A stretch of 64,000 nt of DNA from Porticoccus sp041395745 (GTDB lineage Bacteria; Pseudomonadota; Gammaproteobacteria; Pseudomonadales; Porticoccaceae): NCBI GenBank assembly GCA_041395745.1, contig JAWKZV010000001.1, forward strand, positions 496,001 to 560,000, written 5' to 3'. This document shows, one piece after another, positions 48,261-58,018 of the stretch (within the stretch, counting starts at the first letter, position 1; each line of letters starts with the position of its first letter). A program made the position numbers and the translations under genes. The notes beneath the pieces were generated by a model. That model was not told the DNA's origin. It saw only the letters and a program-made list of their open reading frames with translations, and ran no database searches.

Positions 48261-49106
48261 TTATGATTCTAAAGATGAATAAATGGTCGGTATTGGCAGC
48301 CGCTTGTGCTGGGTTTTCTGATATATACCGACAATACGGGCAGCTACATTGTCACTGACAGGTTTGCCCTCCAGAAAGTCGTCCAGTTCATCATAGGTAA
48401 TGCCCAGGGCAACTTCGTCAGCCTTTTGTGGGGATAGGCATTCCAGATCAGCGGTTGGAACCTTTTCGACGAGTACTTTGGGTGCCCCCAGATGCTGTCC
48501 AAGTTGCCTTACCTGGCGCTTGCTCAAGCCGAACAGGGGGGCAAGATCGCAGGCGCCGTCACCCCATTTGGTAAAAAACCCGGTGATATTCTCCGCCGAG
48601 TGATCTGTGCCGAGAACCAGTCCGCCGAGCAGGCCTGCAATCTGGTATTGGGCAATCATGCGAGTGCGGGCCTTGTTATTGCCCTTGGTGAAATCGATCA
48701 AGTCTTCAGCGGCGGGAATCAGGTTGCAACTTCCCAGGGAACTGAGCACTTCTTCGTGGATACCGTCGGCGCCGGGTTTGACATTGATGGCCAGGTTGAC
48801 ACTGGGCTGGATGAATTGAATGGCCTGCTGGGCTTCGTGCTCGTCGGCTTGAATCCCGTAGGGCAGGCGAATGGCAACGAAGCGGTAGTCCTTGCCCGGA
48901 TCTTCGAGGTTGAGTTCTTCCACGGCCAGTTGTGCGAGACGACCACAGGTGGTGGAGTCGATGCCACCGCTGATTCCCAGAACCAGGGTGCGCATGCCGG
49001 ATTGAGACAGCACTGACTTTATGAACGCGATGCGTCTGGAGGCTTCGAATGATGGATCAATTTCAGGAAGGACTTTCATTTCCGCGCGAACGCTGTCGAT
49101 ATCCAT
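48261..49106 (-). CDS. nadE: NH3-dependent NAD synthetase
   Basis: A 281-residue N-type ATP pyrophosphatase with the P-loop LVLGISGGIDSTTCGRL and the NadE motifs GTDHSAENITGFFTKWGDGACDLAPL and KVPTADLE. It amidates deamido-NAD using ammonia; the lack of an N-terminal nitrilase domain indicates the ammonia-dependent type. It precedes pilS on the same strand after about 104 bases and may or may not share its transcript. Confidence 0.96.
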   Translation of the reverse strand: MDIDSVRAEMKVLPEIDPSFEASRRIAFIKSVLSQSGMRTLVLGISGGIDSTTCGRLAQLAVEELNLEDPGKDYRFVAIRLPYGIQADEHEAQQAIQFIQPSVNLAINVKPGADGIHEEVLSSLGSCNLIPAAEDLIDFTKGNNKARTRMIAQYQIAGLLGGLVLGTDHSAENITGFFTKWGDGACDLAPLFGLSKRQVRQLGQHLGAPKVLVEKVPTADLECLSPQKADEVALGITYDELDDFLEGKPVSDNVAARIVGIYQKTQHKRLPIPTIYSSLES

Positions 49107-49243
49107 CTTTCTCTCTCCGATGTGTTGCTATGGCTCGGTGGTTGAGAACAAGAATAACCGATTCTGACTGCGATGGGGTGTCTGTCCGTTTGGGCGCAGC
49201 GGCCATCAAGTCAGGGTGAAGACCATGCCGCTTCAGCTTCAGG

Positions 49244-50221
49244 TCAATCGAGAATGCCCAGTGTCAACCAGCTCAGCCACTTGCGTTTGGGGTGAATCTC
49301 GTCCTCACTGAAGCTGCGATAGCGTTCGTTATAGATATGACGAGTGTCAAAGCGCGGCGGCTCGGGGCGGTCATACAGTCCAAGGGTCGCCTTGTTCAAC
49401 CAGGTGTGTTCCATATAGTTGGGATCTTCCTGGTACCTGAAGTTGCCCTGTTCATCGAGGGCCGGATGATCAGGGTAGTTGGCTGCCAGTACCTTTGCAG
49501 CATCGTCAGCCAGATCCTGCATTTGCATCAGGTAGTAGGCTTCAGCCATGACGGCCAGTCCGTCGGGAACAGCGGGAGTTTGCTGGAAGTTCTCCACAAC
49601 ATAACGGCCGCGGTTGGCGGCAGCAAGATAGGCGCCTCGCAGGAAGTAATAGTTGGCAACGTGGATCTCATGTCGTGCCAGCACATTGCGCAGGTAAACC
49701 ATGCGTTTTCTGGCATCCACTGAATAGGGGCTTTCCGGGAAACGGCTCAACAGCTCGTTAAAAGTGACAAATGAGGTGCGTGCTGTGCCCGGGTCCCGTT
49801 TGGTTTCATCTGAGGGAAGCAGCTGTTCAAAAAAGCCCTTGCTCTGCACGAAGGCAGACAACCCCTTCAGGTAGTAGGCGTAATCAACGTTGGGGTGCTG
49901 AGGGTGAAGGCGGATAAAACGGTCAGCGGCAGCGATTGCTGCTTCATAATCGGCAATTTTGTAGTGGGCGTAGATCAGTTCCAGTTGTGCCTGTTCAGCG
50001 TAGTCACCGAACGGATACTGGGCTTCCAGTGCTTCCAGGTTCTGGATGGCTTTTTCCCAGTAGCCGATGCTCAGGTCTTTCTGGATGATGTTGTAAAAGT
50101 CTTTTTCTGAGTAACCGGATGTATCGGGAAGATCGCTCTGTTTACTCTTGCTATTGCCCAGCAAGCCACAGCCGCTGAGCAGAAAAGTTGCACAGATCAA
50201 AGCGAGTAAGGGAAAGCGCAT
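49244..50221 (-). CDS. bamD: Outer-membrane protein assembly factor BamD
   Basis: A 325-residue lipoprotein: signal with lipobox LLSGC (Cys18), then TPR repeats (YNIIQKDLSIGYWEKAI, LEALEAQYPFGDYAEQAQLELIYAHYK split here for length). It works with BamA to insert beta-barrel proteins. Divergent from rluD, a conserved arrangement. The C-terminus is longer than that of E. coli BamD (245 residues). Confidence 0.93.
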   Translation of the reverse strand: MRFPLLALICATFLLSGCGLLGNSKSKQSDLPDTSGYSEKDFYNIIQKDLSIGYWEKAIQNLEALEAQYPFGDYAEQAQLELIYAHYKIADYEAAIAAADRFIRLHPQHPNVDYAYYLKGLSAFVQSKGFFEQLLPSDETKRDPGTARTSFVTFNELLSRFPESPYSVDARKRMVYLRNVLARHEIHVANYYFLRGAYLAAANRGRYVVENFQQTPAVPDGLAVMAEAYYLMQMQDLADDAAKVLAANYPDHPALDEQGNFRYQEDPNYMEHTWLNKATLGLYDRPEPPRFDTRHIYNERYRSFSEDEIHPKRKWLSWLTLGILD

Positions 50222-50329
50222 CGGGTGGTTAAATCCTGGTCTGTCAGCAGTTAAAGAGTTTTTATCAGCAGGGGTAATGGCTGTAAGATGGGCTATTTAA
50301 CCACAGCCCAGACCGGAAACAAAACCTCA

Positions 50330-51289
50330 ATGATTGAACCCATAGAGCTTGAAGCCATTGTTCCTCAAACCCTTGCCGGCGCTCGCCTTGATCAGGTCGC
50401 TACGGAGCTGTTTGACAGGTTTTCACGTTCCCGGCTGCAACAGTGGATCAAGGATGGTGAGCTGCTGGTAGATGGCAAGAGCTGTCGACCCCGGGACAAA
50501 CTCTTTGGTGGAGAGCGGCTGACAGTTCGCACCGAGTTACAGGCTGAAGGTGAGTGGTCTGCGGAGGCCATCAGTCTCGATATTGTTTACGAGGATGACG
50601 ACATTCTGGTGCTTAACAAGCCTGTTGGGCTGGTGGTTCATCCTGCCGCTGGCAATCAGCAGGGGACTCTGCTGAATGGTCTTCTGCATCATCTGCCGGC
50701 TAATGAACTGATTCCACGCGCCGGTATTGTCCATCGGCTGGACAAGGACACTTCGGGTCTGATGGTTGTAGCAAAGACCCTCGCCGCACACCAGTCGCTG
50801 ATCAAGCAGTTGCAAGCTCGCACTGTCAGCCGTGAATATCTCGCCATCGTTCAGGGAGCAATGACAGGAGGTGGCACGGTGGACAAACCGATGGGGCGCC
50901 ATCCTCAGGCGCGCACCAAAATGGCGGTGGTAGATTTTGGTGGCAAAGAGGCCATTACCCATTATCGGGTGTTGGAGCGCTTTCCCGCTCATACCTATAT
51001 CAGGGTGAAACTGGAGACCGGTCGCACTCATCAGATTCGCGTTCATATGGCCAGTATCGGTTATCCCCTCGTGGGTGATGCGACCTACGGTGGCCGGCTC
51101 AAGTTTCCCAAGGGTGCGTCGCTGGAGTTGCACGATGCCTTGCGGGGCTTCAGACGACAGGCATTGCACGCCACCCGCTTGGCATTGATTCACCCCATCA
51201 CAGGGGAGCCGATGGAGTGGCAGGTGCCACCGCCGGAGGATTTCAGGGAGTTGTTAAGCGTTTTGCAGTTCGATGCGCGGGAGCAATAG
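50330..51289 (+). CDS. rluD: 23S rRNA pseudouridine synthase RluD
   Basis: A 319-residue enzyme with an S4 RNA-binding domain (LDQVATELFDRFSRSRLQQW) and the RluA-family catalytic motif AGIVHRLDKDTSGLMVVAK, whose Asp attacks the uridine. It modifies helix 69 of 23S rRNA. ATG 50330 aligns with the E. coli start; ATG 50288 would add 14 residues. pgeF follows after 6 bases. Confidence 0.95.
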   Translation: MIEPIELEAIVPQTLAGARLDQVATELFDRFSRSRLQQWIKDGELLVDGKSCRPRDKLFGGERLTVRTELQAEGEWSAEAISLDIVYEDDDILVLNKPVGLVVHPAAGNQQGTLLNGLLHHLPANELIPRAGIVHRLDKDTSGLMVVAKTLAAHQSLIKQLQARTVSREYLAIVQGAMTGGGTVDKPMGRHPQARTKMAVVDFGGKEAITHYRVLERFPAHTYIRVKLETGRTHQIRVHMASIGYPLVGDATYGGRLKFPKGASLELHDALRGFRRQALHATRLALIHPITGEPMEWQVPPPEDFRELLSVLQFDAREQ

Positions 51290-51295
51290 CTGTCG

Positions 51296-52042
51296 ATGGC
51301 GATCCTGGTTCCCGACTGGCCCTGTCCGGCGAATATCCACGCCGCTGTAACCACCCGTCGTGGGGGGGTGTCCATCCCCCCGTGGAACAGTCTGAACCTG
51401 GCCTACCATGTGGGCGACAGCCCGGTTGCCGTACAGCAAAACTGGCAATTGCTGGATGCGATGTTGCGGTTTCCCTCCGCTCCACAATTGCTTGAACAGG
51501 TCCATGGCATCGAAGTCATAGACGCCATAGATGACGGCGTCATTCGACGGGCCGACGGCAGTTACAGTGATAAATCCGGCAGAGTCTGTACGGTGATGAC
51601 GGCAGACTGCCTGCCTGTGCTGGTCTGCAATCGCCAGGGCACCGAGGTGGCGGCTCTGCACGCAGGTTGGCGTGGGCTGGCGGACGGGATAATTGCCAGC
51701 GGTATCCACCGGTTCAAAACGCCTCCCCAGCAGTTGTTGGCCTGGTTGGGCCCGGCTATCAGTCGGGCCAACTTCGAAGTTGGTGAGGACGTCTACAGTG
51801 CCTTCCTGGCCAACGCCCCATCCTGGGGATCGCGTGCCGAAATTGAAGACTGTTTCCTGCGCAGTCAGCCGGATCGTTGGCTTGCCGACCTCTACGCGCT
51901 GGCCCGGCTGGCACTACGCTCAGTGGGGGTGAACCACATCTACGGTGGCCAATTTTGTACCTACGCCGATGCCGATCGCTTCTATTCTTTCCGCCGTGAC
52001 GAACAAACCGGACGGATGGCCAGTTTGATCTGGATCAGCTAA
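51296..52042 (+). CDS. pgeF: PgeF/YfiH-family peptidoglycan-editing/multicopper-type protein
   Basis: A 248-residue protein with the YfiH fold: TTRRGGVS, QVHGIEV, TADCLPVLV and ALHAGWRGLADGI, which carry the His/Cys metal-binding residues. Members edit L-Ser wrongly built into peptidoglycan, and some have purine nucleoside phosphorylase or oxidase activity. rluD-pgeF-clpB is a conserved block. Confidence 0.92.
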   Translation: MAILVPDWPCPANIHAAVTTRRGGVSIPPWNSLNLAYHVGDSPVAVQQNWQLLDAMLRFPSAPQLLEQVHGIEVIDAIDDGVIRRADGSYSDKSGRVCTVMTADCLPVLVCNRQGTEVAALHAGWRGLADGIIASGIHRFKTPPQQLLAWLGPAISRANFEVGEDVYSAFLANAPSWGSRAEIEDCFLRSQPDRWLADLYALARLALRSVGVNHIYGGQFCTYADADRFYSFRRDEQTGRMASLIWIS

Positions 52043-52055
52043 AACCGTCCTGTAG

Positions 52056-52084
52056 CTTGAAATAGTCACCGCCGCCCCAATTTT
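52056..52084 (+). promoter_or_regulatory. Sigma-32 (heat-shock) promoter of clpB
   Basis: CTTGAA (52056-52061), a 13-base spacer, then CCCCAATTT (52075-52083). This closely fits the RpoH consensus CTTGAA-N13-15-CCCCATnT. It lies 32 bases before the clpB ATG. Confidence 0.85.
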
Positions 52085-52114
52085 GTTAGCCAATAGCAAC
52101 AATTGAGGTTGGTT

Positions 52115-54751
52115 ATGCGATTTGACCGTTTTACCAGTCACTTACAGAACGCTCTTGCCGATGCCCAGTCCACGGCGGTCGGCCGGGATCACAGTACTCT
52201 GGAGCCCGTGCATCTGCTGCTGGCGCTGCTCAATCAGCAGGGCAGTTCCCTCAGGCCGATGCTGAACCAGGCGGGTTTCCGGGTGGCGGATCTTAAAGCC
52301 GAACTCGAACAACAGCTCGAACGCTTGCCGAAAATCCAGAGTCCTACTGGCGAGATTTCTATCTCTCCCGAACTGGGCAGACTGTTTAATCTGGCCGACA
52401 AACAGGCACAGCAACAGGGCGATCAGTATATTTCCAGTGAGGCTTTGATCCTTGCTGCATTCGAGGATAAGGGTGAACTGGGTAAGACCCTGGCGAAGTT
52501 TGGTGACAAGGCCAAACTTAAGGCCGTTGTGGACAAAATTCGTGGAGGTGAAGCTGTGACAGATCCGGATGCGGAAGGTAGCCGTCAAGCCCTGGAAAAA
52601 TACACCATTGACCTCACCGCTCGTGCGGAAGAGGGCAAGCTTGACCCGGTTATTGGTCGGGACGATGAGATCCGTCGCACTATCCAGGTATTACAGCGTC
52701 GCACCAAGAACAACCCCGTGCTGATCGGTGAACCCGGTGTGGGCAAGACTGCCATTATCGAGGGGCTGGCCCAGCGAGTGGTGAATGGTGAAGTGCCGGA
52801 GGGTTTGAAAGACAAGCGCATCCTGTCCCTGGATTTGGGGGCATTGCTGGCGGGCGCCAAGTTCCGCGGTGATTTCGAGGAGCGGCTCAAGGCCGTGTTG
52901 AAAGAACTCTCCAAACAGGAAGGCCGCATTATCCTGTTTATCGATGAACTGCACACCATGGTCGGGGCCGGGAAGGCCGAAGGTGCTATGGACGCGGGCA
53001 ATATGCTGAAACCGGCCCTGGCCCGGGGCGAGCTGCACTGCGTAGGTGCCACCACCCTCGACGAGTACCGTCAGTTCATTGAAAAGGATGCCGCACTGGA
53101 ACGTCGCTTCCAGAAGGTGCTGGTGGATGAACCAAGCGAAGAGGACACCATTGCCATTCTGCGTGGCTTGAAGGAGCGCTATGAGGTGCATCACGGCGTG
53201 GACATCACGGACTCCGCCATCGTGGCGGCAGCCAAGCTATCCCAGCGTTACATCACTGACCGGCAGTTGCCGGACAAGGCCATTGACCTGGTGGATGAGG
53301 CGGCCAGCCGCATTCGCATGGAGATTGACTCCAAGCCGGAGGAGATGGATCGTCTAGAGCGCCGTCTGATCCAGTTGAAAATGGAGCGTGAGGCAGTCAA
53401 GAAAGAGGAGGATGAAGCCTCCCGAAAACGCCTGGAAAAGATCGAGACCGATATCGCCGTCATTGGCAAGGAGTATGCCGACTTAGAGGAAATCTGGAAG
53501 GCAGAAAAGGCTGCCTTACAGGGTTCGGCACAGATCAAGAGCGATCTGGAGCAGGCACGTATTGATATGGATGCTGCACGTCGTGCCGGCGATCTGGCGA
53601 AAATGTCAGAGCTGCAATACGGCAAAATCCCCGAACTGGAAAAACAACTGGCCGCTGCGAGCGAAGCAGAAAGTCGTGAAACCCACCTGCTGCGCAATAA
53701 GGTGACCGAGGAGGAAATCGCTGAAGTGGTTTCCAAGTGGACCGGTATTCCTGTATCGAAAATGCTGGAGGGTGAGCGTGAAAAGTTGCTGCGCATGGAG
53801 GATGCCCTGCACAAGAAGGTGATCGGCCAGCACGAGGCGGTGGTAGCCGTCTCCAATGCGGTACGCCGCAGCCGGGCAGGACTTTCGGATCCCAATCGTC
53901 CCAATGGTTCTTTTCTGTTCCTCGGCCCCACCGGTGTGGGTAAAACAGAGCTGTGCAAGGCGTTGGCAGAATTTCTGTTCGACAGCCAGGATGCCATGGT
54001 GCGCATCGATATGTCTGAGTTTATGGAGAAGCACTCAGTGGCTCGGCTGGTGGGAGCACCCCCCGGTTATGTGGGTTACGAAGAGGGCGGTTACCTGACC
54101 GAAGCGGTACGTCGCCGTCCCTATTCAGTGCTGTTGCTGGATGAGGTGGAGAAGGCTCACCCGGATGTATTCAATATCCTGTTGCAGGTGCTGGATGACG
54201 GTCGTTTGACTGACGGTCAGGGCCGCACAGTGGACTTCCGCAATACCGTGGTGGTGATGACCTCCAACCTGGGTTCTGACCGTATCCAGGCAGTGGTGGA
54301 GGACCGCTCTTTCGATACCATCAGTTTCGACGGCAACGGCGAATCTGACGATTCAACCACCAATGAAAATCGTTACCAGGCTATGAAAGACGCGGTGATG
54401 GAAGTGGTTTCCGGGCATTTCCGTCCGGAGTTCATAAACCGGATTGACGAAGTGGTGGTAGTCCATCCTCTCGGTAAGGGGGCGATTCGCGGTATTGCTG
54501 AAATTCAGCTGGGCCTGTTGAAGAAGCGCCTCGCCGATCGCGATCTGTCTCTGGATATCTCCGAGACAGTGATGGACAAGATCTGTGAGGCGGGTTTCGA
54601 TCCGGTCTATGGTGCCCGCCCACTGAAGCGGGCGATACAGCAATTGCTGGAAAATCCACTGGCCCAGGAAGTGCTGGCGGGCCATTATGCGCCGGGAGAT
54701 AGCATCAAGGTGGGGATGGCCGAAGATAAGATTACCTTCTCCGTAGCCTGA
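52115..54751 (+). CDS. clpB: ClpB disaggregase
   Basis: An 878-residue Hsp100 protein: N-domain, AAA+ module 1 (Walker A GEPGVGKTAIIEG, Walker B ILFIDELHT), the coiled-coil M domain (about 400-525; EEMDRLERRLIQLKMEREAV), and AAA+ module 2 (GPTGVGKTELCKAL, LLLDEVEKAHPDVF). It rescues aggregated proteins with DnaK. A 15-residue acidic/Ser-Thr insert (about 733-752, NGESDDSTTNENR) makes it slightly longer than E. coli ClpB (857). ATG 52115 follows GAGG; the in-frame TTG at 52103 is less likely. Confidence 0.97.
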   Translation: MRFDRFTSHLQNALADAQSTAVGRDHSTLEPVHLLLALLNQQGSSLRPMLNQAGFRVADLKAELEQQLERLPKIQSPTGEISISPELGRLFNLADKQAQQQGDQYISSEALILAAFEDKGELGKTLAKFGDKAKLKAVVDKIRGGEAVTDPDAEGSRQALEKYTIDLTARAEEGKLDPVIGRDDEIRRTIQVLQRRTKNNPVLIGEPGVGKTAIIEGLAQRVVNGEVPEGLKDKRILSLDLGALLAGAKFRGDFEERLKAVLKELSKQEGRIILFIDELHTMVGAGKAEGAMDAGNMLKPALARGELHCVGATTLDEYRQFIEKDAALERRFQKVLVDEPSEEDTIAILRGLKERYEVHHGVDITDSAIVAAAKLSQRYITDRQLPDKAIDLVDEAASRIRMEIDSKPEEMDRLERRLIQLKMEREAVKKEEDEASRKRLEKIETDIAVIGKEYADLEEIWKAEKAALQGSAQIKSDLEQARIDMDAARRAGDLAKMSELQYGKIPELEKQLAAASEAESRETHLLRNKVTEEEIAEVVSKWTGIPVSKMLEGEREKLLRMEDALHKKVIGQHEAVVAVSNAVRRSRAGLSDPNRPNGSFLFLGPTGVGKTELCKALAEFLFDSQDAMVRIDMSEFMEKHSVARLVGAPPGYVGYEEGGYLTEAVRRRPYSVLLLDEVEKAHPDVFNILLQVLDDGRLTDGQGRTVDFRNTVVVMTSNLGSDRIQAVVEDRSFDTISFDGNGESDDSTTNENRYQAMKDAVMEVVSGHFRPEFINRIDEVVVVHPLGKGAIRGIAEIQLGLLKKRLADRDLSLDISETVMDKICEAGFDPVYGARPLKRAIQQLLENPLAQEVLAGHYAPGDSIKVGMAEDKITFSVA

Positions 54752-54766
54752 TTGTTCACGACGCAG

Positions 54767-54803
54767 AAAAAAAGGGTGGTCGATTTTCCGGCCACCCTTT
54801 TTT
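54767..54803. terminator. Bidirectional terminator after clpB
   Basis: AAAAAGGGTGG pairs with CCACCCTTTTT, extended by a short inner stem around an ATTTTC loop. Lies between convergent clpB and the DUF4124 gene. Confidence 0.93.
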
Positions 54804-54821
54804 GTCGGTCCAGCACGGACA

Positions 54822-55289
54822 TTAATTGCAGAACTCGTTTACTTGTTCTTTGGATTTTTTCAGCCAGTCCTGGCGCTCTTCTTCAGTCAAATAGCGCTGT
54901 TCACTTTTTTCTTCATCGTCGTAAAGAATGCGGGTTCGATGGGTGAGGGTATCCAGATTCTTTTTTGCCCGCTCACAGTCTTCTGCCTTGTGCGCTTTTT
55001 CTTCGGCAACCACTTCCGGAGACTTTTTCAGGGGTTTCTTTTCAGTCGCTTCAGTTGATTTTTCAGCCGGTGTTGACTGCCCCTCATCATCGACTTCAGA
55101 TGCTTCTTCAGAGGCTCCGGCGTACTTGTTCTTGAATTTGATGACTTCCGGTTCACCCTCCATGGGGGGCTTTTCCGAGTAGTGCCAGGCTCCACTCTCG
55201 TCCTGCCATTTGTAAACCTTGTCGGCATAGACGGGGAGGCTCATGGCCATCACCAGGAATGCGCCGATCACTTTGCTGGAGTGCTTCAT
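54822..55289 (-). CDS. DUF4124-domain exported protein
   Basis: A 155-residue protein with a signal peptide cut near VYA-DKVYKW. DKVYKWQDESGAWHYSEKPP is the DUF4124 signature. A low-complexity Glu/Lys/Ser linker (60-95) and a helical C-terminus follow (RYLTEEERQDWLKKSKE), with two Cys. Function unknown; the family is periplasmic or envelope-associated. Confidence 0.85.
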   Translation of the reverse strand: MKHSSKVIGAFLVMAMSLPVYADKVYKWQDESGAWHYSEKPPMEGEPEVIKFKNKYAGASEEASEVDDEGQSTPAEKSTEATEKKPLKKSPEVVAEEKAHKAEDCERAKKNLDTLTHRTRILYDDEEKSEQRYLTEEERQDWLKKSKEQVNEFCN

Positions 55290-55709
55290 ATCCGTGAACC
55301 TTCTAATAAGTAGTCTTGTGCGTTAGATGCCGAGGCTTAAAAACCATCATAGCGGATTTAAGCCGGCTATGTTGAGTACCTGATTGCAAAATCGATGGTA
55401 TTTTTGTCGGGGAAAAATTGATAAGCACTTGACGAATCAGTGTTAAATCAATAGAGTTGACCGCTCTGCGACTACGTCCCATGTAGCCGCAAGCTGGGTC
55501 CAACCAGCCTGCCAAGTGAACGAAAACAGCGTTCGCCGGGCATCCAGACAGGTCCGTTTACCCACGGGCCTGACGCACCGGATACCACGATTTGATCGAC
55601 GGTTGCGTATTTGCACTAAGCAGACCTGTGATGTCACAGCGGTTGTCGTCTTTGTCCATTTGGCAGATGGCCCAGTGTTGTGTTTTCAGACATTTTGAGG
55701 GTTTGCACA
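55290..55709. other. Upstream region of ilvI, divergent from the DUF4124 gene
   Basis: A 420-base gap. A weak promoter-like pair is seen (TTGACG at 55429, then TAGAGT after 17 bases). Near 55630-55665 one frame reads five Val codons in a row of ten residues (VTAVVVFV), which recalls ilv leader peptides, but the nearest in-frame start is a TTG at 55602 without a ribosome site. No classic terminator hairpin with T run is seen. Confidence 0.45.
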
Positions 55710-57447
55710 GTGGAACTACTGTCTGGCGGTGAAATCGTCGTTCGCGCATTGAGAGATGCCGGTGTCAAGCACATCTGGGGTTACCCCGGTGGCGCGGCGC
55801 TGCATATCTACGATGCCCTTTTCCAACAATCCGATGTCCAGCATATCCTGGTACGCCACGAGCAGGCTGCTGTTCACGCAGCTGATGGCCATGCCCGTTC
55901 GACGGGTGAAGTGGGTGCGGTGCTGGTGACCTCCGGTCCCGGTGCCACCAATGCCATCACCGGCATTGCAACGGCCTACATGGATTCCATTCCCATGGTC
56001 GTGATCTCCGGTCAGGTGCCTTCCGCCAAAATTGGTGAGGACGCGTTCCAGGAAACCGATATGGTGGGGATTTCACGTCCTATCGTGAAGCACAGCTTCC
56101 TGGTCAAGGACGTCAACGAGATTGCTTCGGTGATCGCCAAGGCATTTTTCATTGCCTCGACCGGTCGGCCCGGCCCGGTGGTGGTGGATGTCCCCAAGGA
56201 TATCACCGACCCCAACATCAAGGTGCCCTACGAATACCCGGAGAAGATCAAGATCCGTTCCTACCAGCCGACCACCAAAGGTCATTCCGGCCAGATCAAG
56301 CGCGCCGTGAAGACACTGTTGGCGGCCAAGCGTCCGGTGATCTACAGCGGCGGCGGTGTGGTGCTGGGTGGTGCCTCCGAGCAACTGACTGAGCTGGCTA
56401 AAATGCTCAATTGTCCGGTCACCAATACCCTGATGGGCCTGGGTGCCTATCCCGGTTCTGATCGCCAGTTTCTGGGCATGCTGGGCATGCACGGCACCTT
56501 TGAAGCCAATACAGCCATGCATCACTCAGATGTGATCCTGGCGGTCGGTGCGCGTTTTGACGACCGGGTGACCAACACCATCAGCAAATTCTGTCCTTCA
56601 GCCACCATTATCCATATTGATGTGGACCCGACCTCCATTGCCAAGACGGTGGTGGCGGATATCCCCATTGTTGGCGCTTGTGATGTGGTGTTGCAGGAGA
56701 TGCTCGAGATTCTGGAGCAGAGTGGCAAGCGTCCGGACGAAGCGGCCATTGCTGAGTGGTGGAAGCAGATTGATGAGTGGCGTGACCGCCACGGTATCTA
56801 TACCCAGTCCCGCTATGAGCCCAGCGCTGGCAACGTAATCAAGCCTCAGGATGTGATCAAGGCGTTGTACAAGGTGACCGGTGGCGATGCATTCGTCACC
56901 TCCGATGTTGGCCAACATCAGATGTTTGCTGCCCAGTACTACCTGTTCGACAAGCCGCGTCGCTGGATCGCTCGGGGGCCTCGGCACCATGGGGTTTGGT
57001 CTGCCTGCGGCCATGGGCGTACAGCTGGCTCACCCGGGTGCGACAGTGGCCTGTGTTACCGGTGAAGGCAGCATCCAGATGTGTATCCAGGAGCTGTCCA
57101 CCTGTACCCAGTACGGCCTGCCGGTGAAGATTATCAACCTCAACAACCAGGCACTGGGCATGGTTCGCCAGTGGCAGGACATGCAGTACAGCAGTCGCTA
57201 CTCTTCCAGCCTCTACGAGGATTCACTGCCGGACTTTATCAAGCTGGCAGAGGCCTATGGTCATGTGGGTATGAAAGTGACCAGCTTCGATGAGCTGGAA
57301 AGCAAGATGGCCGAGTGTTTCGCGCTGAAAGACCGGGTGGTGTTCATGGATATCTATGTGGATCGCTCTGAGCACGTGTACCCGATGCATGTGGCGCCCA
57401 ACGGTTCCATGCGCGATATGTGGTTGAGCAAGACGGAGCGTACCTGA
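55710..57447 (+). CDS. ilvI: Acetolactate synthase III large subunit, frameshifted as read
   Basis: A thiamine-diphosphate enzyme of about 575-580 residues when repaired. It starts at GTG 55710 (MELLSGGEIVVRALRDAG) with GAGGG upstream; HIWGYPGGAALHIYD and VRHEQAAVHAADG hold the catalytic Glu, and GEGSIQMCIQELSTC with NNQALGMVRQWQ is the cofactor site. Near 56970-56978 TGGATCGCTCGGGGGCCTC should read GCCTCGGGGGGCCTC, giving WIASGGLGTMGFG: two bases lost from short C and G runs. The gene is needed for Ile, Leu and Val synthesis, so it is probably intact in vivo. The stop overlaps ilvH. Confidence 0.9.
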
Positions 57448-57938
57448 TGAGACGTATTATTTCTGTTTTGATGGAAAACGAGCCGGGTGCGCTGTCACGG
57501 GTGATCGGCCTGTTTTCCCAGCGCGGTTACAACATCGACAGCCTCACCGTGGCGCCCACTGAGGATCAGAGCCTGTCCCGTCTGACCCTCACCACCCACG
57601 GTAATGATCAGGTCATCGAGCAGATTACCAAGCATCTGCACAAGCTGATCGACGTGGTGAAGGTGGTGGACCTGACGGAAGGTCCCCACATCGAACGCGA
57701 ACTGATGCTGCTGAAGGTCAAGGCTCACGGCGCCCAGCGCGCCGAGATCAAGCGTTGCGTGGATATCTTCCGCGGTCAGATCATCGATGTGGGCACCAAT
57801 GCCTACACGGTACAGATCGTTGGCAACAGTGATAAACTCGACGCCTTTATCCAGGCCATGGCTGATGCGGAGATTATTGAAGTGGTCCGTACCGGCGTAA
57901 GTGGTCTGTCCCGGGGTGAAAAAGCACTGCGGCTGTAA
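57447..57938 (+). CDS. ilvH: Acetolactate synthase small (regulatory) subunit
   Basis: A 163-residue protein with an N-terminal ACT domain (ISVLMENEPGALSRVIGLFSQRGYNIDSL) and a C-terminal regulatory domain. It gives valine feedback inhibition. ATG 57447 overlaps the ilvI stop (TGATG) and gives the family start MRRIISVL. Confidence 0.96.
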   Translation: MRRIISVLMENEPGALSRVIGLFSQRGYNIDSLTVAPTEDQSLSRLTLTTHGNDQVIEQITKHLHKLIDVVKVVDLTEGPHIERELMLLKVKAHGAQRAEIKRCVDIFRGQIIDVGTNAYTVQIVGNSDKLDAFIQAMADAEIIEVVRTGVSGLSRGEKALRL

Positions 57939-57960
57939 TTACCGCCGACGACGAATAACA

Positions 57961-57983
57961 GGTTCCGGGTGTAGCCCGGAACC
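57961..57983 (+). other. Intercistronic stem-loop between ilvH and ilvC
   Basis: Perfect 9-base stem GGTTCCGGG / CCCGGAACC with a TGTAG loop and no T run. It could stabilise or attenuate the ilvIH-ilvC transcript. Confidence 0.6.
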
Positions 57984-58018
57984 ACACAATTTAGATTGAC
58001 TAAAAACAGGTGAAACAC

